Source: Luteibacter rhizovicinus DSM 16549
GTDB lineage: Bacteria; Pseudomonadota; Gammaproteobacteria; Xanthomonadales; Rhodanobacteraceae
DNA length: 64,000 nucleotides
Assembly: GCF_001887595.1 (NCBI RefSeq)
Contig: NZ_CP017480.1
Span: forward strand, 434,001-498,000
Direction of reading: 5' to 3'
This document shows, in pieces, positions 38,707 through 47,555 of the stretch; position 1 is the first letter of the stretch; each line of letters opens with the position of its first letter. The notes beneath the pieces are model-generated. The model saw only the letters and a program-made list of their open reading frames with translations. It ran no database searches and had not been told where the DNA came from. The position numbers and the translations under genes were made by a program.

Positions 38707-39480
38707 TCAGGCGGCGTGGGCGTCCGGCCAGGGCGTCAGGATCTCGAAACCATCGTCGGTCACGGCGATGGTGTGCTCCCACTGGGCCGACAGCGAGTGA
38801 TCCTTGGTGACCACCGTCCAGCCATCCGGCAGCGACTTCGTCTGCGGCTTGCCGGCGTTGATCATCGGCTCGATGGTGAAGGTCATGCCCGGCTTGAGCT
38901 CGAGGCCCGTGCCGCTGCGGCCGTAGTGAAGTACCTGGGGCTCGTCGTGGTAGACCTTGCCGATGCCGTGGCCGCAGTACTCGCGGACCACGGAGAAACC
39001 CGCCGATTCGGCGTGCTTCTGGATCGCGGCACCGACGTCGCCCAGCGTGGCGCCCGGCTTCACGGCGCGGATGCCCTGCATCATCGCCTCGAACGTGGTG
39101 TCGACCAGACGCTTGGCGAGGACGCTCGGCGTGCCGACGAAGTACATGCGGCTGGTGTCGCCATGCCAGCCGTCCTTGATCACGGTGACGTCGATATTGA
39201 CGATGTCGCCATCCTTCAGGACCTTGGTTTCCGTCGGAATACCGTGACAAATCACGTGGTTGACCGAGGTGCACACGGTCTTGGGGAAACCCCGGTAGCC
39301 CACATTGGCCGGAATCGCCTTCTGCACGTTCACGATGTGATCGTGGGCGAGACGGTCCAGTTCCTCGGTGGTGACACCGGGTTTGACGTGGGGCACGAGC
39401 ATCGCCAGCACCTCGGCGGCCAGACGGCCAGCCTCGCGCATGTGCTGGATCTCTTCGGGGGTCTTCGGTACGACGGCCAT
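38707..39480 (-). CDS. map: Type I methionine aminopeptidase
   Basis: Removes initiator Met from nascent proteins. 257 residues, pita-bread fold with the metal ligands Asp (NIDVTVIKDGWHGDTSRMYF), His (CGHGIGKVYHDEPQVLHY) and Glu (FTIEPMINAG; WEHTIAVTDDG). The start at 39480 is the family start; upstream in-frame sequence runs into the promoter region. Divergent from rpsB across a 352-base gap, the standard gammaproteobacterial arrangement. Confidence 0.96.
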   Translation of the reverse strand: MAVVPKTPEEIQHMREAGRLAAEVLAMLVPHVKPGVTTEELDRLAHDHIVNVQKAIPANVGYRGFPKTVCTSVNHVICHGIPTETKVLKDGDIVNIDVTVIKDGWHGDTSRMYFVGTPSVLAKRLVDTTFEAMMQGIRAVKPGATLGDVGAAIQKHAESAGFSVVREYCGHGIGKVYHDEPQVLHYGRSGTGLELKPGMTFTIEPMINAGKPQTKSLPDGWTVVTKDHSLSAQWEHTIAVTDDGFEILTPWPDAHAA

Positions 39481-39565
39481 GACGGTTCTCTCTTTTCCTT
39501 TGCCCTCAGGGGATTGGGCCTGCCACACGAGGTGGCGGCGCCCCTGCCGGAAATCCACCCTCGGC

Positions 39566-39595
39566 TTGCGGCCGGGCGGGTCCGGAGGCTACAAT
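39566..39595 (+). promoter_or_regulatory. Sigma-70-type promoter of rpsB-tsf
   Basis: TTGCGG-N18-TACAAT: four of six and five of six bases agree with TTGACA and TATAAT. A start near 39602 would give a leader of about 230 bases before rpsB, in line with its RNA structure. Confidence 0.55.
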
Positions 39596-39710
39596 TAGCG
39601 AGTTTTGCTGTCCGGCGAAGCCACTTTGACGTGGCCACGGCGGCGATACGAAGCGCGATTGTAACCGTATGAAGCCACTATTGGCCCCACGAAAGCATCG
39701 CTTTTAACGC

Positions 39711-39797
39711 CACACACGCATCGGCACCGCCTTCGGGGTGCCTGGCCCGACAGGGCCGGGTCGAAGCCGGGGATGCGTGGAGGTCCCAACCCCCACA
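39711..39797 (+). promoter_or_regulatory. Structured rpsB leader, t44-like, likely S2 autoregulation site
   Basis: CACGCATC (39715) pairs with GATGCGTG (39772), closing two internal hairpins: GGCACC/GGTGCC and GGCCC-GACA-GGGCC. After the closing stem comes GAGGTCCCAACCCCC, similar in arrangement to the t44 RNA found before rpsB in enterics. In E. coli excess S2 represses rpsB-tsf through this leader (known). Assignment here is by structure and place. Confidence 0.7.
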
Positions 39798-39832
39798 GAA
39801 CCGCTCGATGCGGTTCGCCCAGGAGTAATTCC

Positions 39833-40681
39833 ATGGCACAAGTCACCATGCGCGAAATGCTGGAAGCCGGCGTCCATTTCGGCCACCAGACCCGTTACTG
39901 GAACCCCAAGATGGCTCCGTACATCTTCGGCGCCCGCGGCAAGATCCACATCATCAACCTCGAGAAGACCCTTCCGCTCTTCACCGACGCGATGAACTTC
40001 CTCTCGGGCCTGGCCCAGAAGGGCGGCACCGTCCTCTTCGTCGGCACCAAGCGCTCCGCCCGTGAGTCGCTGGCCGAAGAAGCCGCGCGCGCCGGCCAGC
40101 CGTTCGTCACCGCCCGCTGGCTCGGTGGCATGCTGACCAACTTCCGCACGGTCAAGCAGTCGGTTGCCCGCCTGAAGGAACTCGAGGCCGCTGAAACCGA
40201 CGGTTCGTTCGAGAAGCTGGTCAAGCACGAAGTGCTGGCCCGTCGCCGTGAGCGCGACAAGCTGCAGAACTCGCTGGGCGGCATCAAGGACATGAACCGT
40301 CTGCCGGACGCCCTGTTCATCGTCGACATCGGTCACGAAGACATCGCCGTCCAGGAAGCCCGCAAGCTTGGCATCCCGGTCGTCGCCGTCGTCGACACCA
40401 ACTACGACCCGGCCCTCGTCGACTACGCCATCCCGGGTAACGACGACGCCATCCGCGCCATCCAGCTGTACGCCCGCGCCGCTGCCGACTCGATCCTCGA
40501 AGGCAAGGCTGCTTCGCCGAACGCCGCTCGTGGCGACGCCAACGAGTTCGTCGAGCTCGACGAAGAAGGCAATCCGGTGGCCAAGGACAACGCCCCGCGC
40601 GGCGATCGTCGTGGCGCCCCGGACAAGAAGGGTGCTCCGCGTCGCGAAGGTGGCCGTGACGGTGGTCGTGGTCGCGCGTAA
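39833..40681 (+). CDS. rpsB: 30S ribosomal protein S2
   Basis: 282 residues. [20 protein letters not shown] and [20 protein letters not shown] are the S2 signature region, with [17 protein letters not shown] further on. It is longer than E. coli S2 (241) because of a C-terminal basic, Arg/Gly-rich tail ([20 protein letters not shown]), a feature common in xanthomonads. The start at 39833 follows AGGAG at seven bases. Confidence 0.98.
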   Translation: MAQVTMREMLEAGVHFGHQTRYWNPKMAPYIFGARGKIHIINLEKTLPLFTDAMNFLSGLAQKGGTVLFVGTKRSARESLAEEAARAGQPFVTARWLGGMLTNFRTVKQSVARLKELEAAETDGSFEKLVKHEVLARRRERDKLQNSLGGIKDMNRLPDALFIVDIGHEDIAVQEARKLGIPVVAVVDTNYDPALVDYAIPGNDDAIRAIQLYARAAADSILEGKAASPNAARGDANEFVELDEEGNPVAKDNAPRGDRRGAPDKKGAPRREGGRDGGRGRA

Positions 40682-40766
40682 GCGCCCCACCCTGTCGAGC
40701 TCTTCCGTTTCATCCGGCGCCGCGGCATGACCGCCGCGGCGCCCATCAAAATCTTGAGGAACTACC

Positions 40767-41645
40767 ATGGCTGACATTTCCGCCAAGCTCGTCAATGAAC
40801 TGCGTCAGCGTTCTGGCGTCGGCATGATGGAGTGCAAGAAGGCGCTCGTCGAAAACAATGGCGACATCGAAGTGGCGATGGAATGGCTGCGCAAGAACGG
40901 CATGGCCAAGGCTGACAAGAAGGCCGACCGTGTCGCTGCCGAGGGCCTGATCGCCGTCGCGCAGAAGGCCGGCGTTGCCACCCTGGTTGAAGTCAACAGC
41001 GAAACCGACTTCTCCTCGCGCAACGAGCAGTTCATCCAGTTCACCAAGGACGTCGCCAACGTCGCCCTCCAGACCGGCATCAACGACATCGAGGCACTCA
41101 AGGCGGCCAAGCTCGGCGAGAACACCGTCGAAGAAGGCGCCAAGACGCTCACCGTCACCATCGGCGAGAAGTTCGATGTCCGTCGCATGGCCAAGGTCGA
41201 GAGCGAAGGCACCATCGGCGCCTACTCGCACAGCGGCCGCATCGGCGTGCTGGTGGCCCTCAAGGGCGGCTCGGAAGAGCTGGCCAAGGGTATCGCCATG
41301 CACGTCGCCGCGATGAACCCCAAGTTCATCAAGGTCGACGACGTCCCGGCCGATTTCCTCGCGAAAGAGAAGGAAATCGAGCTTTCCAAGATGACCGACA
41401 AGGACAAGGCCAAGCCGGCTGACATCCTCGACAAGATCATCTCGGGCAAGGTCAACAAGATCCTCGCCGAAGTCACGCTCGTCGGCCAGCCGTACGTGCT
41501 GGACGGTGACATCACGGTCGCCGAAGCCCTGAAGAAGGGCGGTGCCGAGATCGTCTCGGTGCAGCGCCTGGCCGTTGGCGAAGGCATCGAGAAGGTCGTC
41601 GACGACTTCGCCGCCGAAGTCATGAAGCAGGCCGGTCTGGCGTAA
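40767..41645 (+). CDS. tsf: Elongation factor Ts
   Basis: Guanine nucleotide exchange factor for EF-Tu, 292 residues. N-terminal UBA-like part ([20 protein letters not shown]) with the TDFVxR-type signature in [17 protein letters not shown] (note Ser-Ser in place of the usual Val-Ala). It follows rpsB by 85 bases with TTGAGGAAC before the ATG and ends in a strong terminator. Confidence 0.97.
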   Translation: MADISAKLVNELRQRSGVGMMECKKALVENNGDIEVAMEWLRKNGMAKADKKADRVAAEGLIAVAQKAGVATLVEVNSETDFSSRNEQFIQFTKDVANVALQTGINDIEALKAAKLGENTVEEGAKTLTVTIGEKFDVRRMAKVESEGTIGAYSHSGRIGVLVALKGGSEELAKGIAMHVAAMNPKFIKVDDVPADFLAKEKEIELSKMTDKDKAKPADILDKIISGKVNKILAEVTLVGQPYVLDGDITVAEALKKGGAEIVSVQRLAVGEGIEKVVDDFAAEVMKQAGLA

Positions 41646-41669
41646 GCCTTTCCTCCTGGCAGTACCCGA

Positions 41670-41700
41670 AAGAGCCGCGAGAGATCGCGGCTCTTTTTTT
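41670..41700 (+). terminator. Intrinsic terminator after tsf
   Basis: AAGAGCCGCGA-GAGA-TCGCGGCTCTT, a perfect 11-bp stem with a 4-base loop running into seven T, 24 bases past the tsf stop. It separates rpsB-tsf from pyrH onward. Confidence 0.95.
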
Positions 41701-41723
41701 GCCTGCAGGAGCTCCCTGGCCAC

Positions 41724-41801
41724 TGTGGGAGCCGCTTCAGCGGCGATAGGCCTAAGGCATCACCGCTCCGTTGGCTTTTCGCCGCTGAAGCGGCTCCCAC
41801 A
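41724..41801. repeat. REP pair (inverted GTGGGAGCCG family)
   Basis: GTGGGAGCCGCTTCAGCGGC opposes GCCGCTGAAGCGGCTCCCAC across a 38-base spacer; the two halves are perfect reverse complements over about 20 bases. The right half plus spacer (CCGCTCCGTTGGCTTTTCGC) also occurs inverted at 14440-14516. It lies between the tsf terminator and pyrH. Confidence 0.88.
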
Positions 41802-41848
41802 TTTGTTAAACTACGCCCGTTTTGCCCCACACAAACTGGAGATTCCCC

Positions 41849-42571
41849 ATGAGCACCCCGCTGAAGAACCGCCGCATCCTGCTCAAGCTCTCCGGTGAAG
41901 CCCTGATGGGAGCAGAGGACTACGGCATCGATCCCAAGGTGATCGGTGGGTTGGCCAAGGAAATTCTCGAAGTGCGCGACGCGGGTGCGCAGATCGGCGT
42001 TGTCATCGGTGGTGGCAACATCTTCCGTGGCGCGGGTCTCGCCGCTGCCGGCATGGATCGCGTTACCGGCGACCACATGGGCATGCTCGCCACCGTCATG
42101 AACGCTCTCGCGATGCAGGACGCCATCGAGAAGCTCGGCGGCGAAGCACGCACCATGAGCGCCATCAAGATCAACGAGGTCTGCGAGGACTTCATCCGCC
42201 GCCGCGCCATCCGCCACCTCGAGAAGGGCCGCGTGACCCTGTTCGCCGCCGGCATCGGCAACCCGTTCTTCACCACCGACTCCGCCGCCGCCCTGCGCGC
42301 CGTGGAAGTCGGCGCCGATCTGCTGCTCAAGGCCACCAAGGTGGACGGCATCTACTCGGCCGATCCAAAGCGCGACGCGACCGCCACGCGCTACGACCAC
42401 CTCACCTACAACCAGGTGATCGAGCGCCGCCTCGAAGTAATGGACACGGCCGCGATCGCCCTGTGCCGCGAAAACAAGCTGCCGCTGCGTATCTACGACA
42501 TGACCCAGCCGGGCAACCTCATGAGGATCATGAAGGGCGAGCCCGTCGGTACCCTGGTCGACGCCGGCTGA
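41849..42571 (+). CDS. pyrH: UMP kinase PyrH
   Basis: Makes UDP from UMP; hexameric and allosterically controlled by GTP and UTP. 240 residues of the amino-acid-kinase fold: [54 protein letters not shown] and [15 protein letters not shown]. The start at 41849 has CTGGAG eight bases ahead. First gene after the REP pair. Confidence 0.97.
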   Translation: MSTPLKNRRILLKLSGEALMGAEDYGIDPKVIGGLAKEILEVRDAGAQIGVVIGGGNIFRGAGLAAAGMDRVTGDHMGMLATVMNALAMQDAIEKLGGEARTMSAIKINEVCEDFIRRRAIRHLEKGRVTLFAAGIGNPFFTTDSAAALRAVEVGADLLLKATKVDGIYSADPKRDATATRYDHLTYNQVIERRLEVMDTAAIALCRENKLPLRIYDMTQPGNLMRIMKGEPVGTLVDAG

Positions 42572-42647
42572 CGCGCTGTCGGGCCGGGACCCGTTGGGTG
42601 CCGGCCCCTGCCTTGGCGCGCTGCGACAAGGCCGTACGCGCACGCAC

Positions 42648-42656
42648 TGCTATACT
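42648..42656 (+). promoter_or_regulatory. Extended -10 promoter element before frr
   Basis: TGCTATACT matches the extended -10 pattern TGnTATAAT with one change. No good -35 element lies 16-18 bases upstream. It is 33 bases before the frr start, in the 118-base gap after pyrH, so frr may have its own promoter. Confidence 0.4.
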
Positions 42657-42689
42657 CGCCTGCTGACCCGTTCGACCGGAAACGAGCCC

Positions 42690-43247
42690 ATGATCAACGA
42701 CATCAAGAAAGATGCTGAGACCCGTATGGGCAAGAGCATCGACTCCCTCAAGCACGACCTGAAGACGATTCGCACCGGCCGCGCGAATCCGTCCATCCTC
42801 GACAACATCGTCGTGCCCTATTACGGCACACCGACCCCGCTGGCCCAGGTGGCCAACGTCTCCACGCCGGACGCCCGCTCACTGTCGGTGAAGCCGTTCG
42901 ACAAGGCGATGGTCGGCCCGATCGAGAAGGCCATCATGGCCTCCGACCTCGGCATCACCCCGACCACCATGGGCATGGACATCCGCCTCAACTTCCCGCC
43001 GCCGACCGAGGAGCGCCGCAAGGAGCTCGCCAAGAGCGTGTCGAAGGAAGGCGAGGCCGCCAAGATCGCCATCCGTAACGTCCGTCGGGATGCCGTCCAG
43101 CACGTGGCCAAGCTGCTCAAGGACAAGGCGATCACGGAAGACGACCAGAAGCGCGCCGACGGCGACATCCAGACCCTCACGGACAAGTTCGTGAAGGAAG
43201 TGGACGACGTGGTCAAGGACAAGGAAAAGGAGCTGATGGCGCTCTGA
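42690..43247 (+). CDS. frr: Ribosome recycling factor
   Basis: Splits post-termination ribosomes with EF-G. 185 residues, exactly the family length: INDIKKDAETRMGKSIDSLK, TGRANPSILDNIVVPYYGT and NVRRDAVQHVAKLLKDKAIT are signatures of the three-helix/alpha-beta structure. The start at 42690 follows GGAAACGAG. Confidence 0.97.
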   Translation: MINDIKKDAETRMGKSIDSLKHDLKTIRTGRANPSILDNIVVPYYGTPTPLAQVANVSTPDARSLSVKPFDKAMVGPIEKAIMASDLGITPTTMGMDIRLNFPPPTEERRKELAKSVSKEGEAAKIAIRNVRRDAVQHVAKLLKDKAITEDDQKRADGDIQTLTDKFVKEVDDVVKDKEKELMAL

Positions 43248-43270
43248 CGCGCCATCGGATCAAGGCCCCC

Positions 43271-44008
43271 ATGGCAGCCAAGCCCGACGCACGGGTTCCC
43301 CGCCACCTGGCTATCGTCATGGACGGCAACGGCCGCTGGGCGAAACAGCGCCTGCGGCCGCGCACCTTCGGCCATCACGCCGGCCAGAAAGCGGTCAAGG
43401 AAGCCGTGGAGTTCTGCCTGCGCCGGGGTATCGGCTCGCTCACCCTGTTCGCCTTTTCCAGCGAAAACTGGAAGCGTCCCGCGACCGAAGTTTCGGCCCT
43501 GATGGAGCTATTCCTGAAGGCGCTGGACAAGGAAGTGGACGAACTCCACGGCAACGGCGTACGTATCCGTTTCGTCGGCGACCTCGACGCGTTCGCGCCC
43601 GAGCTGCGCGCGCGCATGCTCGGGGCGATGGACCGCACCGCCGGCAACACGTCGCTGAACATGAACGTGGCCGTGAACTACGGCGGCCGCTGGGATATCG
43701 CCAACGCCGCGCGCCTGGCCATCGAAGCCATCGCCCGCGGCGAATTCGCGGCGACCGAGCTCGACGAGGCCCGCCTCCAGCATTACACCTGTCTTGCCGA
43801 CCAACCGCCGCTGGATCTGTTCATCCGCACCGGCGGCGAACATCGGGTCAGCAACTTCCTGCTCTGGCAGCTTGCCTATGCCGAGCTCTATTTCACCGAC
43901 ACCCTGTGGCCCGACGTCGACCAGGCCTGCCTTGCCGAGGCCCTCGACGACTATGCCCGCCGCGAGCGCCGTTACGGCCGCACCGGTGAGCAGGTAGCCA
44001 CGGGTTAA
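43271..44008 (+). CDS. uppS: Undecaprenyl diphosphate synthase
   Basis: cis-prenyltransferase that makes the C55 carrier lipid for peptidoglycan and O-antigen. 245 residues with the catalytic Asp in HLAIVMDGNGRWAKQR, the SLTLFAFSSENWKRP segment and LDLFIRTGGEHRVSNFLLWQ. Note GGEHR where most have GGExR, a normal variation. It is followed 12 bases later by cdsA. Confidence 0.97.
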   Translation: MAAKPDARVPRHLAIVMDGNGRWAKQRLRPRTFGHHAGQKAVKEAVEFCLRRGIGSLTLFAFSSENWKRPATEVSALMELFLKALDKEVDELHGNGVRIRFVGDLDAFAPELRARMLGAMDRTAGNTSLNMNVAVNYGGRWDIANAARLAIEAIARGEFAATELDEARLQHYTCLADQPPLDLFIRTGGEHRVSNFLLWQLAYAELYFTDTLWPDVDQACLAEALDDYARRERRYGRTGEQVATG

Positions 44009-44020
44009 CGCCGGACACTC

Positions 44021-44839
44021 ATGCTCAAGCAACGCATCCTCACCGCCGCCGCACTGATCCCGGTCGTCCTGGCGCTGATTCTCCTGCCCCCGACCGGCTT
44101 CTTCGCCGCGATCGTCGCCCTCGTCTTCGTGGGCGCCGCGTGGGAGTGGAGCCAGCTCGCCGGGAGCCGCACCTCCGTCGGGCGCGGCATCGTCGCGGCC
44201 GTCGCCGCCGTCATGTTGCTCGCCCTGCTCCTGGTCTGGACGCCGGGGCTGCTCACCGCGCTGACCCTTGCCGGCGTGGCCTGGTGGATCGGCTGCTGCT
44301 TCTGGCTGCGCAATTTCACCTTCGCCGCGGCGCCCAACGCCGAGAACCGCATGCTCAAGCTGGGCGTGGGCGTCCTGGTCATCGTACCGACCCTGGCCGC
44401 CGCCATGGCGTTGCATACCAGCGACCACGGTCACTGGTGGACCCTGCTCGGCCTGGTCATCGTGTGGTTCGCCGACACCGGCGCTTACTTCAGTGGACGC
44501 TACCTCGGTCGCCGCAAGCTCGCGCCGCGCATCAGCCCGGGAAAGACCTGGGCGGGCGTCTACGGCGCCATCGTGGCCGGCTCCTTCATCACCGTGCTTG
44601 GCGGCTACCTGATCGGCGTGCGCGAGACGTCCCAGCTGGTCGGCCTGGGCGTGCTCGGCGTGATCACCGTGGGCTTCGCCGTGGTCGGCGACCTGTTCGA
44701 GAGCCTGATGAAACGCCATGCATCCGTGAAGGACTCCGGCAGCCTGTTTCCCGGCCACGGTGGCCTGCTCGACCGCCTCGACAGCGTCTTTGCCGCCCTG
44801 CCCATCTTCGCGGCCGGCAAACTGCTGCTGGGCCTGTAA
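44021..44839 (+). CDS. cdsA: Phosphatidate cytidylyltransferase CdsA
   Basis: Makes CDP-diacylglycerol from phosphatidate and CTP at the inner membrane. 272 residues with about eight hydrophobic segments; the C-terminal signature [20 protein letters not shown] followed by GLLDRLDS is complete. Located between uppS and dxr in the conserved block. Confidence 0.96.
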   Translation: MLKQRILTAAALIPVVLALILLPPTGFFAAIVALVFVGAAWEWSQLAGSRTSVGRGIVAAVAAVMLLALLLVWTPGLLTALTLAGVAWWIGCCFWLRNFTFAAAPNAENRMLKLGVGVLVIVPTLAAAMALHTSDHGHWWTLLGLVIVWFADTGAYFSGRYLGRRKLAPRISPGKTWAGVYGAIVAGSFITVLGGYLIGVRETSQLVGLGVLGVITVGFAVVGDLFESLMKRHASVKDSGSLFPGHGGLLDRLDSVFAALPIFAAGKLLLGL

Positions 44840-44843
44840 CGCC

Positions 44844-46028
44844 ATGGCCATCCGCCAGGTCGCCGTGCTCGGCGCCACCGGTTCCATCGGTGGCAGCACG
44901 CTCGATGTGATCGCGCGCCACCCCGACCGCTTCCGCGCCAGCGTACTGGTCGCCAACCGCAGCAGCGAAGCGCTCGCTGCGCTATGTGAGCGCTTTCGGC
45001 CCGACCTGGCCATCATCGCCGATCCCGGCATGGAGGCCGATCTCGCCCGTCGCCTCGCCGCGGCCGGCGTGCGCTGCGAGGTAGCCTCCGGCGCTGACGC
45101 GGTCACCGCCGCGGCCGCCGGCCCGCTCTGCGACACCGTAGTCGCCGCCATCGTCGGCGCGGTCGGACTCGAATCCACCTTCGCCGCTGCGCGCGCCGGC
45201 AAACGCCTGCTGCTGGCCAACAAGGAATCCATCGTGATGGGCGGCGCCCTGTTGCTCGAGGCCCTGCGCCTGGGCGGCGGCGACCTCATTCCGGTCGATT
45301 CCGAACACAACGCCATCTTCCAGTGCCTGCCCGGCGGACGCCCGGAACTCGCCCACGCAGGCGTCCGGCGCCTCGTACTGACCGCCTCCGGCGGCCCGTT
45401 CCGCGGCCGCACCCGGGCCGATCTCGGCGCGATCACCCCGGACGAGGCCTGCGCCCACCCCAAGTGGTCGATGGGCCGGAAGATCTCGGTTGATTCGGCC
45501 ACGCTGATGAACAAGGGCCTCGAGGTCATCGAGGCGCACCACCTGTTCGCCGCGCCGGTCGACCGTATCGAAGTCGTGGTCCACCCGCAGAGCCTGGTCC
45601 ATTCGATGGTCGACTACGTCGATGGCTCCATGCTGGCCCAGTTGGGCAATCCGGACATGCGGACGGCGATCTCCTGCGCCCTGGCCTGGCCCGAGCGCAT
45701 CGAGGCCGGCGTCGCGCCGCTCGACCTGGCGGCCCATGCCCGCCTCGACTTCGAAAAGCCCGACCTGGATACCTTCCGCTGCCTCGCGCTGGCCTTCCAG
45801 GCCCTGCGCGCGGGCGGCGATGCGACGACGATCCTGAACGCCGCCAACGAAATCGCCGTTGAGGCGTTCCTTGCCGGGACCCTGCCCTTCCTGGGCATTG
45901 CCGAGCTCGTCGAACGCGTTCTTGAGGAACTGCCGGCCGAACCCGTGGTCGATGTCCAGACCCTTGTGGAACGAGACGCCGCCGCCCGGCGGTCGGCGCG
46001 GAACGTGCTGCACCGCGCTTACTGCTAA
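44844..46028 (+). CDS. dxr: 1-deoxy-D-xylulose-5-phosphate reductoisomerase
   Basis: Second step of the MEP isoprenoid pathway. 394 residues: NADPH motif [31 protein letters not shown], metal and substrate site [14 protein letters not shown] (Asp, Glu), SGGPFRGR and [20 protein letters not shown]. The start at 44844 is four bases after the cdsA stop; the open frame upstream belongs to cdsA's other frame. Confidence 0.97.
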   Translation: MAIRQVAVLGATGSIGGSTLDVIARHPDRFRASVLVANRSSEALAALCERFRPDLAIIADPGMEADLARRLAAAGVRCEVASGADAVTAAAAGPLCDTVVAAIVGAVGLESTFAAARAGKRLLLANKESIVMGGALLLEALRLGGGDLIPVDSEHNAIFQCLPGGRPELAHAGVRRLVLTASGGPFRGRTRADLGAITPDEACAHPKWSMGRKISVDSATLMNKGLEVIEAHHLFAAPVDRIEVVVHPQSLVHSMVDYVDGSMLAQLGNPDMRTAISCALAWPERIEAGVAPLDLAAHARLDFEKPDLDTFRCLALAFQALRAGGDATTILNAANEIAVEAFLAGTLPFLGIAELVERVLEELPAEPVVDVQTLVERDAAARRSARNVLHRAYC

Positions 46029-46073
46029 ACTCGCTCTACCCAACGACTTTTTTTTCGAGACCCTCCCTCTCCG

Positions 46074-47417
46074 ATGAGCCCCTTCCTAGGTTCCGTGTTC
46101 TGGCTGCTGGTCACGCTTGGCGTACTGGTGACCTTCCACGAATTCGGCCATTACTGGGTCGCGCGCCGCTGCGGCGTGCGCGTACTCCGCTTCTCGGTCG
46201 GCTTTGGCCGTCCGTTGTGGCGTCGCGTCGCGAAGGACGGCACCGAATACCAGATCGCTGCCATCCCCCTGGGTGGCTACGTGAAGATGCTCGACGCCCG
46301 CGAAGGCGAGGTCGATCCTTCCGAGCGCGGCCAGGAATTCACCGGCAAGTCGGTCTGGAAGCGGATCGCCATCGTCGCCGCGGGTCCGGCCTTCAACCTC
46401 ATTTTCACCATAGCCGCGTTCTGGGCGATGTACATGATCGGCAAGCCCGACGTGGCACCCATCGTCAATGCGGCACCGGACACCATCGCCGCGCAAGCAG
46501 GCATTCGTCCCGGTGACCGCCTGATCGCCATGAACGGCGAGCCGGTATCCACCGGTAGCGATGCCTTCGACGTGCTCGCCAACGGCCTGCTCGGCAACGA
46601 ACCGATGCCGGTAAGGGTGAAAGGCAGCGACGGCAGCCAGCGTGACGTCGTCCTGCCGCTGCAGAAACTTACGGCTGAAGGCGACATCGGCAAGAAATTC
46701 GGTCAACTCGGCCTGACCCTTCAGACCACGCCCTTCGTGGGCGACGTCGTGCCGGGCGATCCGGCAGCGCTGGCCGGCATCCGTCCGGGCGACCGCATCG
46801 TCAGCGTCAACGGCAAGCCGGTGGCGGACTTCGACGCCTTCACCAAGCTGGTGCCCGAGCAGGCGGTCATCTCGCCGAAGCTCGCCGTCGCCATCGAACG
46901 GGATGGCACGACACGGACCCTCGACATCACCGCCCGGATGAAATCCGAACGCGGCCAGCCCACCCGCTGGATGATCGGCATCGGTGCCCGCCCGCCAGAA
47001 ACCGCCACACTGCGCTACGGTCCCGTGCGCGCCTTCAGCGAATCGCTGCAGACGACGTGGAACGGCACCGTCTCCACCTTCAACCTGATCGGCAAGATGC
47101 TTTCAGGGCAGGCGTCGACCAAGAACCTCTCGGGCGTGATCGGCATCGCCCAGGTGGCCAACGATTCGGCCAACCGTGGCCTGGGATGGTTCCTCAACTT
47201 CCTCGGCCTGGTCTCCCTGAGCCTGGCGATTCTTAACCTGTTGCCCATCCCGGTCTTGGACGGTGGACACCTGCTGTATTACCTTATCGAGTTGGTCAAA
47301 GGCAGCCCGGTCAGCGAACGCACCATGATCGCCGGCCAGTACGTCGGGCTCGCCTTGCTGTTCACGCTGATGGGGCTGGCGTTTTTCAACGACATCCAGC
47401 GAATGATCGTCTCGTGA
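46074..47417 (+). CDS. rseP: Site-2 protease RseP
   Basis: Intramembrane zinc protease that completes release of the envelope-stress sigma factor by cutting anti-sigma RseA. 447 residues: HEFGH zinc motif in TFHEFGHYWVARRCGV within the first helix, two PDZ domains (~110-280; IRPGDRLIAMNGEPVSTGSD, IRPGDRIVSVNGKPVADFDA) and the C-terminal LNLLPIPVLDGGHLLYYLIE, which supplies the third ligand. Sits before bamA, the assembly factor whose substrates trigger this stress response. Confidence 0.97.
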   Translation: MSPFLGSVFWLLVTLGVLVTFHEFGHYWVARRCGVRVLRFSVGFGRPLWRRVAKDGTEYQIAAIPLGGYVKMLDAREGEVDPSERGQEFTGKSVWKRIAIVAAGPAFNLIFTIAAFWAMYMIGKPDVAPIVNAAPDTIAAQAGIRPGDRLIAMNGEPVSTGSDAFDVLANGLLGNEPMPVRVKGSDGSQRDVVLPLQKLTAEGDIGKKFGQLGLTLQTTPFVGDVVPGDPAALAGIRPGDRIVSVNGKPVADFDAFTKLVPEQAVISPKLAVAIERDGTTRTLDITARMKSERGQPTRWMIGIGARPPETATLRYGPVRAFSESLQTTWNGTVSTFNLIGKMLSGQASTKNLSGVIGIAQVANDSANRGLGWFLNFLGLVSLSLAILNLLPIPVLDGGHLLYYLIELVKGSPVSERTMIAGQYVGLALLFTLMGLAFFNDIQRMIVS

Positions 47418-47555
47418 CGAGGCATCCGTATCACCCCGGTCGTGGGCGCTCGCGCGTTCATGGCCAGACGACGCTGGGCATGAGCCCTGCGCGTGCTCCT
47501 ATTCGGTCGCCGGCCTCGTCCGCCGGCTTCTGGTCTTAACTCAACGGAATCGACG

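Larger units (their letters stand above)
39481..39832. other. Divergent regulatory gap between map and rpsB
   Basis: This 352-base stretch holds no gene. From left to right it contains the map leader, a sigma-70-type promoter toward rpsB (39566-39595), a ~110-base AT-richer transcribed part, and the structured rpsB leader (39711-39797). The promoter for map on the minus strand was not identified with confidence. Confidence 0.7.

Noticed and set aside
37756..39672. A 638-residue open frame opposite glnD and map
   Set aside because: Antisense shadow of two conserved genes; no recognisable motif.
43508..45529. A 673-residue open frame opposite uppS, cdsA and dxr
   Set aside because: Low-complexity Arg/Ala/Gly/Glu composition and complete overlap with three essential genes.
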